Below are positions 1 to 8,801 of a DNA stretch of 64,000 bases, one piece after another. The notes below the pieces were generated by a model. The model was not told where the DNA came from, searched no databases, and saw only the letters and a program-made list of their open reading frames with translations. Both the position numbers and the translations under genes were made by a program. Numbering within the stretch: position 1 is the stretch's first letter; every line of letters begins with the position of its first letter. Source of the stretch: Alistipes sp. (GTDB lineage: Bacteria > Bacteroidota > Bacteroidia > Bacteroidales > Rikenellaceae); NCBI GenBank assembly GCA_017520545.1, contig JAFXFM010000018.1, positions 1 to 64,000 of the forward strand. The letters are read 5' to 3'.

Positions 1-3000
1 GCGCGGGTTACCGCCTGTGCTGTGGCAAAGGCATCGCGCTTGCTCTTGCCTCCAAGCCACTCGCGGTAGAAGGTGCGCATAAAGAGCGAGGTCGCCGCAT
101 CTTCAACACTCCATAAACTCATTATTATAGTCTTAACGCCCGCCTTCTTAAAGGCTCGCTGCAAACCAAATACTCCGTCGCTCGTAATCTCGCCCAAGCC
201 CGTCTGACAAGCCGACAGCACTACGATATCCGTGCCCGAGAGGTCCATCGTCGAGATCTCCTCCGCCAACAAAATACCATCCTCTATGCCCTCCGGTATC
301 GACTCGCCCAGCCAAGCACGCTGTCCGCCCGCAAATATCAGTCCCGAGCGTTTCATCGAGTTGTCCGGTTTGCGAGGTCCCTGCTGATCAATACTCATTC
401 GCTCGAAGAAGCGATTGTTCTTCTCGCGCTCCTCATTCTTAAAGAAGAAACCGTGAGTTGCGATGTGGATAATAGGGGTCTTCTTGCCCGATAGTGCCTT
501 GAAAGACTCCTCGTTGCCGACAGTGGCGGTGTAGATATCGCTCTTGACATTATGCGCCTTGCATACTACATCAATGCTATCCACCTCTCTCTTTGTGCCC
601 GGCAGTGGTTCCCACCCTGCTCGTTGCAATGAGTCGGCACTGAAACGGACCATTGTTGGAGTGCCTCGATATCTCTTGCTCTCCATTATAAGGCTGTCGT
701 TGCTCATATTGTATTGCAGACCTCCGTACAGCACTGCCGACGATTTCTTTATTGTCGCTCTATCCAAGCAGACCTCGCGTGTAGAGGATACTCGATATAG
801 GTTATACTTCTCGTTGGCGCGTTTGCGATTGACATCGTAGAAGAGCTCCACATTCATCTGATGCAGTAGTCCATCGGGGGCGAAATAGACATTATCGCCC
901 TCGGAGAGATATGGTTCGAGTTTCGCCCATATCCGGTTATAGAGTTCGAGGGCTCCATAGCCCGAGTAGATATGTGCGCCACGCTTGTAGTGTTCGGTGA
1001 GTTCCTCCTCGGTCATCAACTCCACATATTTCGGAGAGTCCCACCCCTTGCGCAATACCAAGGCAGCGTAGTATGGTTTGGTCGTATTGTCGAGGAGTTG
1101 TGTTCCTGCAATAAACTCTATGGCGACGTCCTTATCAGCGAGTGCATTGCGCACGTCCTCCCACTCCACCGAGAGGTAGCGTGTGAAGTCGGCATACTCC
1201 TTCGAGCCGGCAATCAGCACCTTTTCCAACTCATTGGCACGAGCCTCCAAGCGTTCGGTTTCGCCGGCAGGTCGCTCCGCGATAGGTTTGTTGTATAAGG
1301 TGTTCAGTATCCTCTGTGTGGTGCGCAGCTCCTCGAAAGTTTTGAGCAACTCCTTATTGCCACTCTCATTTATCACCCTATCGAACTCGATACTCGACGA
1401 GAGAATAAGTCCCTTCGCAAAAAGAAGCGAGTTGTAGGAGGTCTTGCAGGCGTCAGGGGAGCTCTTGCCGAGTGGGGCGTAAGTGTGGTTAGCCTTGATG
1501 ATTTGCATAGAGGTTTTGCTCCACAGTGTTTTTCGCTGATACTCTGTCATCGAACGGAATTGCGACAGGATATATCTCTTGTCTATATCGAAATGCTTAT
1601 TCCATATTGGAAGGAGTTCTTTGGTGTTTCCAAGTTTATGATAGCAAACACCTATATTGTAAAGTGATTGAGCGTAATCAGGATGGTCATCGCCAATGGT
1701 TTTTTTACGAATTGATAACGCTTGTCTATTTAATTCTATTGCTTTGGTATAGTCGACTTGTTTATAATAACAACGAGCAAGATTACTCAACAACAGCGCA
1801 TAGTCAGGATGATTTTTGCCTAATACTTGTTTTCGAATTGCCAACGCTTGTCTATTTAATCCTATTGCTTTGGCATAGCTGCCTATTGCAGAATAATACA
1901 CGCCCAAACAACTTAAAACAGTTGCTATCTGTGGATGATTTTCTGGGTAAGCCTTTTTGTATATATCTATCCCTTGTTGTAAAAGATTAAAACATTCATC
2001 ATAATCTCCAAGTTGATAATATAAGTTGCCAGAATTGATCAAAAGTGAGGCATACGTAATATCTGTCTTCCCTAATTTATTGCCATACATATTTAACGAC
2101 TGTTTGATAAATCTTGAGGCTTTGACATAATCACCAATATCGGAATATAACAAACCAAAATCACTCAAACAAAGAGCGAGTTCGTTTTCTCTTATATAAC
2201 TACAGACATTTAGAATAGTTAATACTTGCTGGCTATAATCAATTGCCTTAGCATAGTCACCTAACTCTTGGTAGCAATCGGCTAGATTATATAGCATCAC
2301 AGCAACATGAACATGCTCCTTAGTCTGATAAATATGGATAAGAATTTCTAATGCTTGTTCATAATTATCAATAGCCTTAAAGTAATCGCCCAATGTATGA
2401 TAGCATTTTCCAATACGATTTAAGGTTGCTGCAATATTATAATCGAGTTGTCTGTATTTTTTATTTTTATTGGACAACCCTATATAAAAGTTTAATTCCT
2501 CTTGATAAACATTAAGCGCCTTGGCATAATCACACATTGCAACATAGCAGTCGGCTATTTTCCCAATTAAATAACCTGCTCTAAAATAATCATCTCCAAC
2601 ACCAAGTTTGTATAGATTTGCAGACGATTGATAGTATTTAATAGCTTTAGAGTAAGTTTTGAGTCCGTAATAACAATTACCTAAATCGCTCAAAATTGAT
2701 GGAGTATAATAATGCTTATTACCATAACGCTTCCGACTAATATCAAGTGCTTGTTCGTAACATTTAACTGCCTTTGTATAATTATCAAAATCGCGGAACC
2801 AATGTCGAGCCAAAAATTGCCAAAAATATATCATATTAGGTCTTTCCTTACCTAAAATCATTTTGCAATTCAATAACAGGCGTATCGCCCCAACACTGTT
2901 TCCTATTTCACAATAACAACGAGCAAGATTATTCAACGATAAGACTACGTCCATATGGTTTCCCCCGAAAATTTCAGTAGCGATATTCAATGCTTTCTTA

Positions 3001-3284
3001 TTCCATTTAATCGCCTGAGTCTTATTTGCAAGATATCTATAACTTTCTGCAAGAATTAAGGACGCAGTCACATAGTATTCAGATTTGGTATTTCCGCACT
3101 CTTCCAATAGGGCTATTATGGCGGTAGCGTTATCTATGGAAGATTGGTAGCGTCCCTTTGCATAGTCTTTATCTGCTTTTGCCAATAGTATTTTCATCTT
3201 CTCCTCGGCAGTCTGCGCATAGGAAGTCGTTGCGCTGAGTAACAGGCAAACAACAACACATAACTTGGCAAATAAATGCTTCAT
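1..3284 (-). CDS. Secreted TPR-CHAT domain protein (3' end beyond window)
   Basis: The reading frame is open from ATG 3284 to the left edge, about 1,094 residues, with no stop. An N-terminal signal peptide ends near 'TTSYAQ' (about residue 23), so the protein should leave the cytoplasm. Residues about 25-560 are tetratricopeptide repeats of about 42 residues, the kinesin-light-chain type; two neighbouring units near 1690-1870 are nearly identical in DNA and 126 bp apart. A linker is followed by a CHAT (caspase HetF-associated with TPRs) domain whose catalytic His lies in 'HIATHG' (about residue 944) and Cys in 'LSACQTGLG' (about residue 1026), so both dyad residues are present. CHAT proteins are caspase-like cysteine proteases; the target here is unknown. 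The TPR half is visibly more AT-rich than the CHAT half. The domain call is secure; the biological role is not. Confidence 0.9.
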   Translation of the reverse strand, partial: MKHLFAKLCVVVCLLLSATTSYAQTAEEKMKILLAKADKDYAKGRYQSSIDNATAIIALLEECGNTKSEYYVTASLILAESYRYLANKTQAIKWNKKALNIATEIFGGNHMDVVLSLNNLARCYCEIGNSVGAIRLLLNCKMILGKERPNMIYFWQFLARHWFRDFDNYTKAVKCYEQALDISRKRYGNKHYYTPSILSDLGNCYYGLKTYSKAIKYYQSSANLYKLGVGDDYFRAGYLIGKIADCYVAMCDYAKALNVYQEELNFYIGLSNKNKKYRQLDYNIAATLNRIGKCYHTLGDYFKAIDNYEQALEILIHIYQTKEHVHVAVMLYNLADCYQELGDYAKAIDYSQQVLTILNVCSYIRENELALCLSDFGLLYSDIGDYVKASRFIKQSLNMYGNKLGKTDITYASLLINSGNLYYQLGDYDECFNLLQQGIDIYKKAYPENHPQIATVLSCLGVYYSAIGSYAKAIGLNRQALAIRKQVLGKNHPDYALLLSNLARCYYKQVDYTKAIELNRQALSIRKKTIGDDHPDYAQSLYNIGVCYHKLGNTKELLPIWNKHFDIDKRYILSQFRSMTEYQRKTLWSKTSMQIIKANHTYAPLGKSSPDACKTSYNSLLFAKGLILSSSIEFDRVINESGNKELLKTFEELRTTQRILNTLYNKPIAERPAGETERLEARANELEKVLIAGSKEYADFTRYLSVEWEDVRNALADKDVAIEFIAGTQLLDNTTKPYYAALVLRKGWDSPKYVELMTEEELTEHYKRGAHIYSGYGALELYNRIWAKLEPYLSEGDNVYFAPDGLLHQMNVELFYDVNRKRANEKYNLYRVSSTREVCLDRATIKKSSAVLYGGLQYNMSNDSLIMESKRYRGTPTMVRFSADSLQRAGWEPLPGTKREVDSIDVVCKAHNVKSDIYTATVGNEESFKALSGKKTPIIHIATHGFFFKNEEREKNNRFFERMSIDQQGPRKPDNSMKRSGLIFAGGQRAWLGESIPEGIEDGILLAEEISTMDLSGTDIVVLSACQTGLGEITSDGVFGLQRAFKKAGVKTIIMSLWSVEDAATSLFMRTFYREWLGGKSKRDAFATAQAVTR

Positions 3285-3425
3285 AATTCGAAAATAACCG
3301 ATTATTCGAAACTACCTCAACAACCCATCTCGGAGCGTATTCCACAGACGAGAAATATACAATACCCAAAACTCGCCGTCGAGCAAACATCTTATTAAAA
3401 ATGAATACTATACCCCAATTACCGA

Positions 3426-3433
3426 CAAATATA
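3426..3433 (-). promoter_or_regulatory. Putative -7 box (TATATTTG) for the TPR-CHAT gene
   Basis: The minus strand reads TATATTTG, matching the Bacteroidetes -7 consensus TAnnTTTG, about 140 nt upstream of ATG 3284. A TTTG lies upstream but is only 17 nt away, short of the usual 19-20, so support is moderate. Confidence 0.4.
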
Positions 3434-3558
3434 CGAAATTTATTTTAAATCAAAGATTATTCTGAAAGAATAACAGAATTATATACTTTAGGCGTGTAAA
3501 ACCAGAAAGTCATCCCGAGCGAATGGAGTGAGCGTGGGGATCTCCTACCTATATTTAA

Positions 3559-3600
3559 GCGAGGAGATTGCCACGTCTTGTACCAAGACTCGCAATGACG
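3559..3600. repeat. Interspersed imperfect palindrome, copy 1
   Basis: Begins GCGAGGAGATTGCCACG and ends CTCGCAATGACG, with an inner GTCTTG-TAC-CAAGAC palindrome. Related copies sit at 49321-49361 and 55546-55585, always between genes. The ATTGC...GCAAT ends are inverted, so an RNA copy could fold. Confidence 0.7.
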
Positions 3601-3701
3601 CGTACACGCCTAAAATAGATAATTCCGAAGAATAATAAGCGAAACAGGTGAGATGGGGACTTGGTGAGGCTTATTACTTACCACGGGGGGGGGTAAGCGG
3701 C

Positions 3702-3735
3702 GACGAGGCTTAACCTCGCTACGATAGGTTTTGCC
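3702..3735. repeat. 34-bp repeat, copy 1
   Basis: Starts GACGAGGCTTAACCTCGCT and ends GGTTTTGCC. It matches 3796-3829 except for a few central bases. Confidence 0.65.
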
Positions 3736-3795
3736 CCTCCGCTTCGCGGGCGCTTTCAAACTTCGACAAATGCACTTTGATATTGGCTGACTGTT

Positions 3796-3829
3796 GACGA
3801 GGCTTAACCTCGCTGCGCTCGGTTTTGCC
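3796..3829. repeat. 34-bp repeat, copy 2, resembling the tRNA-Thr 3' end
   Basis: Together with the five bases before it, this copy reads CTGTTGACGAGGCTT, identical to 15 nt at the 3' end of the tRNA-Thr gene (3990-4004). It could be a remnant of an attachment site, or simply a repeat that resembles the T arm, since copy 1 lacks the CTGTT part. Confidence 0.5.
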
Positions 3830-3883
3830 TCGTGGCGCTATGAGAGTTAAAAGGGCAAAGAACACGTCCCCAAATGCGGACAC

Positions 3884-3939
3884 GTCATTTACACCAAGAG
3901 GACCTCTGTGCAAGCACAGTCCCTCTTGCTGCAAATGAC
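3884..3939. repeat. Long imperfect hairpin
   Basis: GTCATTT at the left pairs with AAATGAC at the right; CCAAGAGG with CCCTCTTG and CTGTGC with GCACAG fill the inside. It lies just downstream of tRNA-Thr on the minus strand and may take part in 3' end formation. Confidence 0.5.
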
Positions 3940-3940
3940 A

Positions 3941-3964
3941 AATGCCACCCGATCGGGTGGCATT
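3941..3964 (-). terminator. 24-bp perfect palindrome downstream of tRNA-Thr
   Basis: AATGCCACCCGA and its exact reverse complement form a GC-rich stem 24 nt past the tRNA 3' end on the minus strand. The T-run after it is weak (TTTGTCATTT), so it is a probable but not classical terminator. Confidence 0.5.
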
Positions 3965-3987
3965 CTCTTCGCCTCTTTAACTCTCAG

Positions 3988-4059
<72 letters not shown>

Positions 4060-4166
4060 ATTTTGTGCTAAAAGCAGGGCAAAAGTAGTCATTTTTTTTG
4101 ACTCTGCAAATTTTTTTCGCAACAAATTCGATAAAAGACTTCGTTTTAGCAAGGAAATAGGGAATT

Positions 4167-4255
4167 GAATGCAGAATGCAGAATGCAAAATGCAAAATGC
4201 AAAAATGCAATTCTCAATTCTCAATTCTCAATTTTTAATTTTTAATTTTTAATTA
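4167..4255. repeat. Heptamer tandem repeats
   Basis: Runs of seven-base units follow one another: GAATGCA/AAATGCA, then ATTCTCA, then ATTTTTA. Similar AT-rich heptamer tracts occur in other gene-free gaps of the window. Confidence 0.75.
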
Positions 4256-4286
4256 GAAAGCGAGCCCTAATAAGGAGCTCGCTTTC
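4256..4286 (-). terminator. Terminator of the SusCD locus (after the phosphoesterase)
   Basis: The stem GAAAGCGAGC/GCTCGCTTTC with an 11-nt loop lies 36 nt past the stop at 4322 on the minus strand, followed by TAATTAAAAATT. It is the only strong hairpin between the locus and the tRNA gene. Confidence 0.65.
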
Positions 4287-4321
4287 CGAAGGGCAGTGCT
4301 AAATTCACCGCTCATTTGCAA

Positions 4322-5464
4322 CTATTTCTTTGCAGGATAGGTATAAGTCTTATGCAACGAACCGTCCTTATTTATCAATCTGAGGGTCATAGCCTCTTTG
4401 TTTGCTACGATATCGGCATACTTATCTGCGCCAATCACGAGAGTTGGGAATGTACGGTTGTGAGTACCCTCCTTATAGAATCTATGCTTGTGGAGGTGGC
4501 CCGAAATCATAATGTTGAAACCCTTATCCTCGCAGCGCTGAGAGAGGTGCTGCCAAGCGTGGCGACCACCGTGCCAAGAGTTCTCGGTGAGTGGAATATG
4601 CGAAACAATGATTCGATAGGTTGCAGTCTTGCACTCTTCGCTCTCCAAAACCTTCTCCAACCACTTGCCCTGCTCCTGACGATAAAGGTCGAATGCAGCT
4701 GTGCCATAGTACTCGATATCACTATCCGGCTTATCCTCACCGGCATCTATTGCAAGGACAAATACAGGACCGTGACGGAAGGCGAAGTATGGCATATCTG
4801 TCCAAGTTGGATAGTAGTCCAAGAACTTCACCGCGTGATTACCACGAGCATCGTGGTTACCGCGAACAAAGTAGAATTGGGTATTGTAGTTCTCGAAAGT
4901 ATCCTGAATGGTGTTAAACAGCCTATCGAAGTGGCTCTTCTCGTTCGAGAAAGTAGTTACCATATCGCCATCGAACATTACAAAATCCCTATTCTTGATA
5001 CGATCCAATGTATAAAGCTCTTTGAAGAGTTCAGAATTGTAGTGAGTGTCGGCTGTAATCATAAACGACACCTCCTCCTTATTGCGGTCGTTAGTGCGGA
5101 AAGTGTATGGGTTGCCATATTTATTCTTATCCTTCGAAAACGCCTTATCCTTCTTGCCACTCTTATCCTCGTACTGTGAGAAAATCTCGTACTGATAGAG
5201 GGTACCCGGCTTCAAATTCTTAACCGGAACACGGTGAACGCGACGATTGTGAAGCAATCCGAGTTCGCTTTCGATGTAGGTCTCCGCCTTCTTCTCGCCC
5301 TCTGCCTTAACCTCGACCCAGCCATAGGTTGCCTTGTCTGTAACCCATACTACATAGGCAGAATCCTCGGTGATGGCCTGAACGTAAGGACCATAAAGAA
5401 TCTCAGCTGCTCGCGCAGAGAACGCTGCGCAAAGCAACAAACAAATAATGGTTAATTTTTTCAT
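4322..5464 (-). CDS. Secreted metallophosphoesterase with N-terminal FN3-like domain
   Basis: 380 residues with a signal peptide 'MKKLTIICLLLCAAFSARA'. Residues about 20-125 look like the fibronectin-type domain that precedes purple-acid-phosphatase-like enzymes. The calcineurin-like catalytic set is complete: 'ADTH' (139-141), 'DGD' (165-167), 'GNHD' (202-205), 'SHI' with H289 and 'GHLH' (322-325), giving a two-metal phosphoesterase. The substrate cannot be read from the sequence. It is the last gene of the SusCD locus, 38 nt after the small lipoprotein gene, and is followed by a hairpin terminator. Family and location are secure. Membership in the same transcript is inferred from spacing and strand. 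Confidence 0.88.
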   Translation of the reverse strand: MKKLTIICLLLCAAFSARAAEILYGPYVQAITEDSAYVVWVTDKATYGWVEVKAEGEKKAETYIESELGLLHNRRVHRVPVKNLKPGTLYQYEIFSQYEDKSGKKDKAFSKDKNKYGNPYTFRTNDRNKEEVSFMITADTHYNSELFKELYTLDRIKNRDFVMFDGDMVTTFSNEKSHFDRLFNTIQDTFENYNTQFYFVRGNHDARGNHAVKFLDYYPTWTDMPYFAFRHGPVFVLAIDAGEDKPDSDIEYYGTAAFDLYRQEQGKWLEKVLESEECKTATYRIIVSHIPLTENSWHGGRHAWQHLSQRCEDKGFNIMISGHLHKHRFYKEGTHNRTFPTLVIGADKYADIVANKEAMTLRLINKDGSLHKTYTYPAKK

Positions 5465-5502
5465 TGTAGTTTTATTTTAGTTATTAATTCAATAAGTTTT
5501 CT

Positions 5503-5958
5503 CTACTCCTGTTCCGAATCGAACTCCTCAGGTAGCTCCGAGCGGACATACACCTGCACAATGCTCTCATCATCGACAGCGACCCAAACCATACGATTTT
5601 TGGTCAAATTGCGGACATAGTAACTATGTTCCCAATCGCCCTGCCCAAAGTCGTAAATTCCGCGAATAACGGCTGCACCATCGACCGTAATATCATAACG
5701 ACCTGATCGCTTATGCACCTCCATACTGCCGAGATTATCATAGCTCACAAAGGTCCTATCCTTGCGGTCGAGGTCGATGTAATAGTATGTGCCCTCGGCA
5801 AGTGTCTGACCATTATCGTAGCTTTCCAAACTCCAAACACCCGATACATTATTCGGTGTAACGTCGAGAAATTCTTCGCCGACATCGCCCTTCTCGGAGC
5901 AAGCGAGCACAACAACCACACACAGCATCGCTACCGCAAAATTAATAATTTTTTTCAT
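5503..5958 (-). CDS. Small lipoprotein, lipocalin-like
   Basis: 151 residues. A lipoprotein signal ends in 'VVVLAC' so the mature protein should start at Cys 20 and be membrane anchored. The rest is rich in alternating hydrophobic strands ('VSGVWSLESYDNG', 'RSGRYDITVDG') and resembles the small lipocalin-like or DUF-type beta proteins common in Bacteroidetes, but I cannot name the family with certainty. The gene sits 16 nt after the DUF1573 gene and 38 nt before the phosphoesterase, so it is probably co-transcribed. The acidic C-terminus ('EEFDSEQE') is typical of exported proteins of this group. No function is assigned. Confidence 0.75.
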   Translation of the reverse strand: MKKIINFAVAMLCVVVVLACSEKGDVGEEFLDVTPNNVSGVWSLESYDNGQTLAEGTYYYIDLDRKDRTFVSYDNLGSMEVHKRSGRYDITVDGAAVIRGIYDFGQGDWEHSYYVRNLTKNRMVWVAVDDESIVQVYVRSELPEEFDSEQE

Positions 5959-5974
5959 ATTTTATACTTTTTTA

Positions 5975-6748
5975 TCAATCTTTATTATCAATAATCACCT
6001 TAATAATGCTCTGACGAGGAGCCAACCCGGGCAATTTTAAGTATATTTTCAGCTCTGTTTCGCCCCTATTGTCCTCGATCGGACGATACTGCACAACCAT
6101 ACTGCCCTCCTGCTTCGGGGCGAATTTTGACGGTTCAAAACGAACTTGCACACCCTTCGATGTAAGCAGTGTATCGACCTTAGGCGACAACTCCGCAGAA
6201 CCGCCATTCATACAGGCAATTCGCAACGTCTGCATCCCCTCGCCACTGAAACGAACCTGTTCTTGTCGCAAGCGCATAACTCCACGAGAGTATGGATAGT
6301 CGTCGCTCCTATCTGCCGAAGCTGTAATCACTCCTCGCAGTTGCAAAATCGCTGAGGGGTGTTCTGCCGAATGGTTCGTATATATCAGCACCTTCTGCAC
6401 AACCTTGCCAGCGTGGCCACGAGGATAGTATTTCAAAGCAATCGTCATCTTCTCATTTGAAGCAATAACCCTCTTGGGTAGCGACACTTGCAGACAGCCA
6501 CAGGTGCTTTTGGTTTGGGTAATAACTATAGGCTCTGCACCCGTATTGAGCAGCTCTGCACTACCCTGCCACACACCGGACATCTCGTCGATTGTTCCGA
6601 AGTTCACCTCCGCTACAAGGAGCTTCAACGGCGTATTAACAACTTTTGGGTTTGCTACTTCGAAGAGCCTTTCGTTTGGGATAATACGTACCTGCGCACC
6701 CAAAAGTTGCACAGTACAAAGCATTATCGCCAAAACTACTCTCCTCAT
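5975..6748 (-). CDS. DUF1573-family exported protein
   Basis: 257 residues with a short signal peptide ('MRRVVLAIMLCTVQLLGAQ'). Residues about 45-140 match the DUF1573 pattern: 'VNFGTIDEMSG', then the hallmark 'TKSTCGCLQV' and 'YYPRGHAGKV'. The remainder repeats an Ig-like, ASH/PapD-like beta-sandwich with a closing 'VVQYRPIEDNRG'. DUF1573 proteins are common in Bacteroidetes outer-surface loci, but their role is not established. The gene lies 13 nt after the S8 protease gene and 16 nt before the small lipoprotein, so a shared transcript is likely. It may act as a structural adaptor for the exported set; that is inference only. Confidence 0.82.
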   Translation of the reverse strand: MRRVVLAIMLCTVQLLGAQVRIIPNERLFEVANPKVVNTPLKLLVAEVNFGTIDEMSGVWQGSAELLNTGAEPIVITQTKSTCGCLQVSLPKRVIASNEKMTIALKYYPRGHAGKVVQKVLIYTNHSAEHPSAILQLRGVITASADRSDDYPYSRGVMRLRQEQVRFSGEGMQTLRIACMNGGSAELSPKVDTLLTSKGVQVRFEPSKFAPKQEGSMVVQYRPIEDNRGETELKIYLKLPGLAPRQSIIKVIIDNKD

Positions 6749-6761
6749 ACGCCAATCTATT

Positions 6762-8801
6762 TTACAACCAGCCGTCCGACTTGCGAACAGTGATTACAAA
6801 CGACTGCTCTACGCCGTTACTTGCCTTGATAGTCGCCTTAGTTGCACCGACACGCAAACCAGAAAATACGATGTTTGTGCTCTCTGCCTTGTGTGTCGCA
6901 ACGTGGCTATCCTCAATTGTAACGATATAAGTTAAATCCTCGCCACCAACAAAGTAGAGCGACGGATTGATCGTGATAGTATCGCCCATCTTTATAACAA
7001 GGTTCGGGAAGTGCATAGGCACACCCGCCTCCTCGCCACCAATTGCAGCCAAGAACTTGGCAGCATTTACCTGTCCTGCGCCCATTTCGCCCCGGAATGG
7101 AGCCAATGGCATATTCATTGGCTGATATGCGCCCATATCGGCAACATAGCGATTGTAGAACTTATAACCCGTCATATACTCGTCAATCGAGGTTACATTC
7201 TGTGCATCGCACAACATCTTGCGAATCTCCTCCGCCTTGAAGTGCTTGCGCAACTTTGTAGCGTAGGACAAACCAAGAGCCACAACGCCCGAAACGTGAG
7301 GACACGCCATAGATGTTCCCTCGAAGTATCCATAGCCCGACTCGCTGATATGTGATGGTAAAGTCGAGAGAATACAACCCACCTCGCCTACTTTACCCGT
7401 CTCGGGATTGGTGTGGAAATAGTAGTAATCCTGGTCGCCACCCGGAGCCGAAATAGTTGTGCCCGGACCATAGTTGGTGTAGGTTGCAGGGGTAAAATCT
7501 GCCGCCGTAGCCGCCACCGAAACGCAATACTCGGCAGCACCGGGATAGCCCGCCATTGGAGCGCACTCATTACCCGCAGCAAAGACCGCAATACCACCCT
7601 CAACTACGCCATTTGGCGAGCCGGCGTTGTTAATGAAGTAGTCGAGAGCCTCCTTCTCGATTGGAGAACCTGCAATCCACTCCTCCTCCGAAGCGAAGCC
7701 TGCCTCTCCCCACTCGTACTCGTGCACCGCGCCCGAAACATAGCCCCAGCTACACTGCAACACCACCGCACCATTGTCGGCTGCGTACTTCATCGCCCGA
7801 ACCACATTTATAAGACCCGTCGATACATTACCCGAGAAGATTTGGCAGACCATAACCTTCACTCCGCTATCTGTAGAGCCGTCGCCACCCGCGATTGAAC
7901 TGATACCTATGCCGTTATTGTTCACCGCAGCAACAGTTCCCGCAACGTGGGTGCCGTGTCCCGAGTCGTAGTAACCGTTCCAGGTAATTTTGCCCATATC
8001 ATTAACGAAGTTGTAGCCATTCTTATCGCCCTTATAGCCGTTGCCGTCCTTATCCTCGTTCCAAGCACCATTCTCGTCCTTATTTACCCAGATATTCGCC
8101 TTCAAATCGACGTGCTCCACATCAATTCCTTCATCAAGAATTGCAACCACAACCGAGCTATCACCCGTTGTTTTATCCCAAGCTCCGACAACTTGAACAT
8201 CGGCTCCGGCCCTCTTGTTCTCGCCGAGGTCCGCCATCGTGCCGTCGTTCTCCAAGTTCCACTGCCTTACGTAGAGTGGGTCGTTGAACGAGCCTTGCAA
8301 CGCACGCGTCGAAGCCGACATCTGCTCGTATGCACGCTTCGACATCGGAATAGCCTTGCCGGTGTTTGCCCGCTTAATTGTACGATTTACATCGACCTTC
8401 TGTACCTCACCGAGTGCGGCAAAGCGCTTCGACACCTCCTCTACGGTGTAGTCGTTGCTATAACGCACTATATACCAGCAATGCAAGCCATCACGCACGG
8501 TACGCTCCTCGTTGCGTGAATCGACAGGGAATACACGCGAAATCTCGAAGCCTCCGATAATATCAAGCAACTCATCTACGCTGCTTACGCCACTGCGAGT
8601 TACTCCCGAGCGCACTGCTTCCGACTCTTCGAGCAAAGCCGCCACGTCGGGCGAAAACTTCACAAACAACTCACCCTCGGCACACACTCCGTCCGAAGGG
8701 ATTGATGGAGTTTCGATAACGCTAAAATCTCCCTCGCGCACACACGATACAAGCGTAAGCGTTGCGCCAAATATAAATGTTAATATCTTGCTGTATTTCA
8801 T
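6762..8801 (-). CDS. Subtilisin-family (S8) serine protease lipoprotein
   Basis: 679 residues. The lipobox 'TLVSC' puts the lipidated Cys at 20. Residues about 40-145 form an inhibitor-like N-terminal prodomain ('GELFVKFSPD'). The catalytic domain has all the expected residues: Asp 223 in 'AILDEGID', His 282 in 'GHGTHVAGT', oxyanion Asn 411 in 'AAGN' and Ser 497 in 'GTSMACPH'. A calcium-loop-like 'KDENGAWNEDKDGNGY' lies near 241-256. After about residue 590 there is a C-terminal Ig-like domain. It should act at the cell surface on proteins or peptides. Its start overlaps the stop of the upstream LRR lipoprotein by ATGA, implying translational coupling, and it is the only obvious degradative enzyme for macromolecules in the SusCD locus. 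Confidence 0.93.
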   Translation of the reverse strand: MKYSKILTFIFGATLTLVSCVREGDFSVIETPSIPSDGVCAEGELFVKFSPDVAALLEESEAVRSGVTRSGVSSVDELLDIIGGFEISRVFPVDSRNEERTVRDGLHCWYIVRYSNDYTVEEVSKRFAALGEVQKVDVNRTIKRANTGKAIPMSKRAYEQMSASTRALQGSFNDPLYVRQWNLENDGTMADLGENKRAGADVQVVGAWDKTTGDSSVVVAILDEGIDVEHVDLKANIWVNKDENGAWNEDKDGNGYKGDKNGYNFVNDMGKITWNGYYDSGHGTHVAGTVAAVNNNGIGISSIAGGDGSTDSGVKVMVCQIFSGNVSTGLINVVRAMKYAADNGAVVLQCSWGYVSGAVHEYEWGEAGFASEEEWIAGSPIEKEALDYFINNAGSPNGVVEGGIAVFAAGNECAPMAGYPGAAEYCVSVAATAADFTPATYTNYGPGTTISAPGGDQDYYYFHTNPETGKVGEVGCILSTLPSHISESGYGYFEGTSMACPHVSGVVALGLSYATKLRKHFKAEEIRKMLCDAQNVTSIDEYMTGYKFYNRYVADMGAYQPMNMPLAPFRGEMGAGQVNAAKFLAAIGGEEAGVPMHFPNLVIKMGDTITINPSLYFVGGEDLTYIVTIEDSHVATHKAESTNIVFSGLRVGATKATIKASNGVEQSFVITVRKSDGWL

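Larger units (their letters stand above)
3434..3883. other. Gene-free intergenic stretch rich in repeats
   Basis: Upstream of the CHAT gene. I see no credible gene. It holds an interspersed 'GAGATTGCCACG...CGCAATGACG' repeat (3559-3600), a nine-G run at 3685-3693 and two copies of a 34-bp element (3702-3735, 3796-3829). The only sizeable open frame (3719-3934, minus) is built from these repeats and is not accepted as a gene. Confidence 0.7.

Noticed and set aside
3169..3390. 73-codon frame overlapping the start of the CHAT gene
   Set aside because: Out of frame with a gene whose signal peptide and start are clear; the peptide has no recognisable feature.
3719..3934. 71-codon frame on the minus strand
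   Set aside because: Made of the 34-bp repeats and the hairpin at 3884-3939; no ribosome-binding site or known family.
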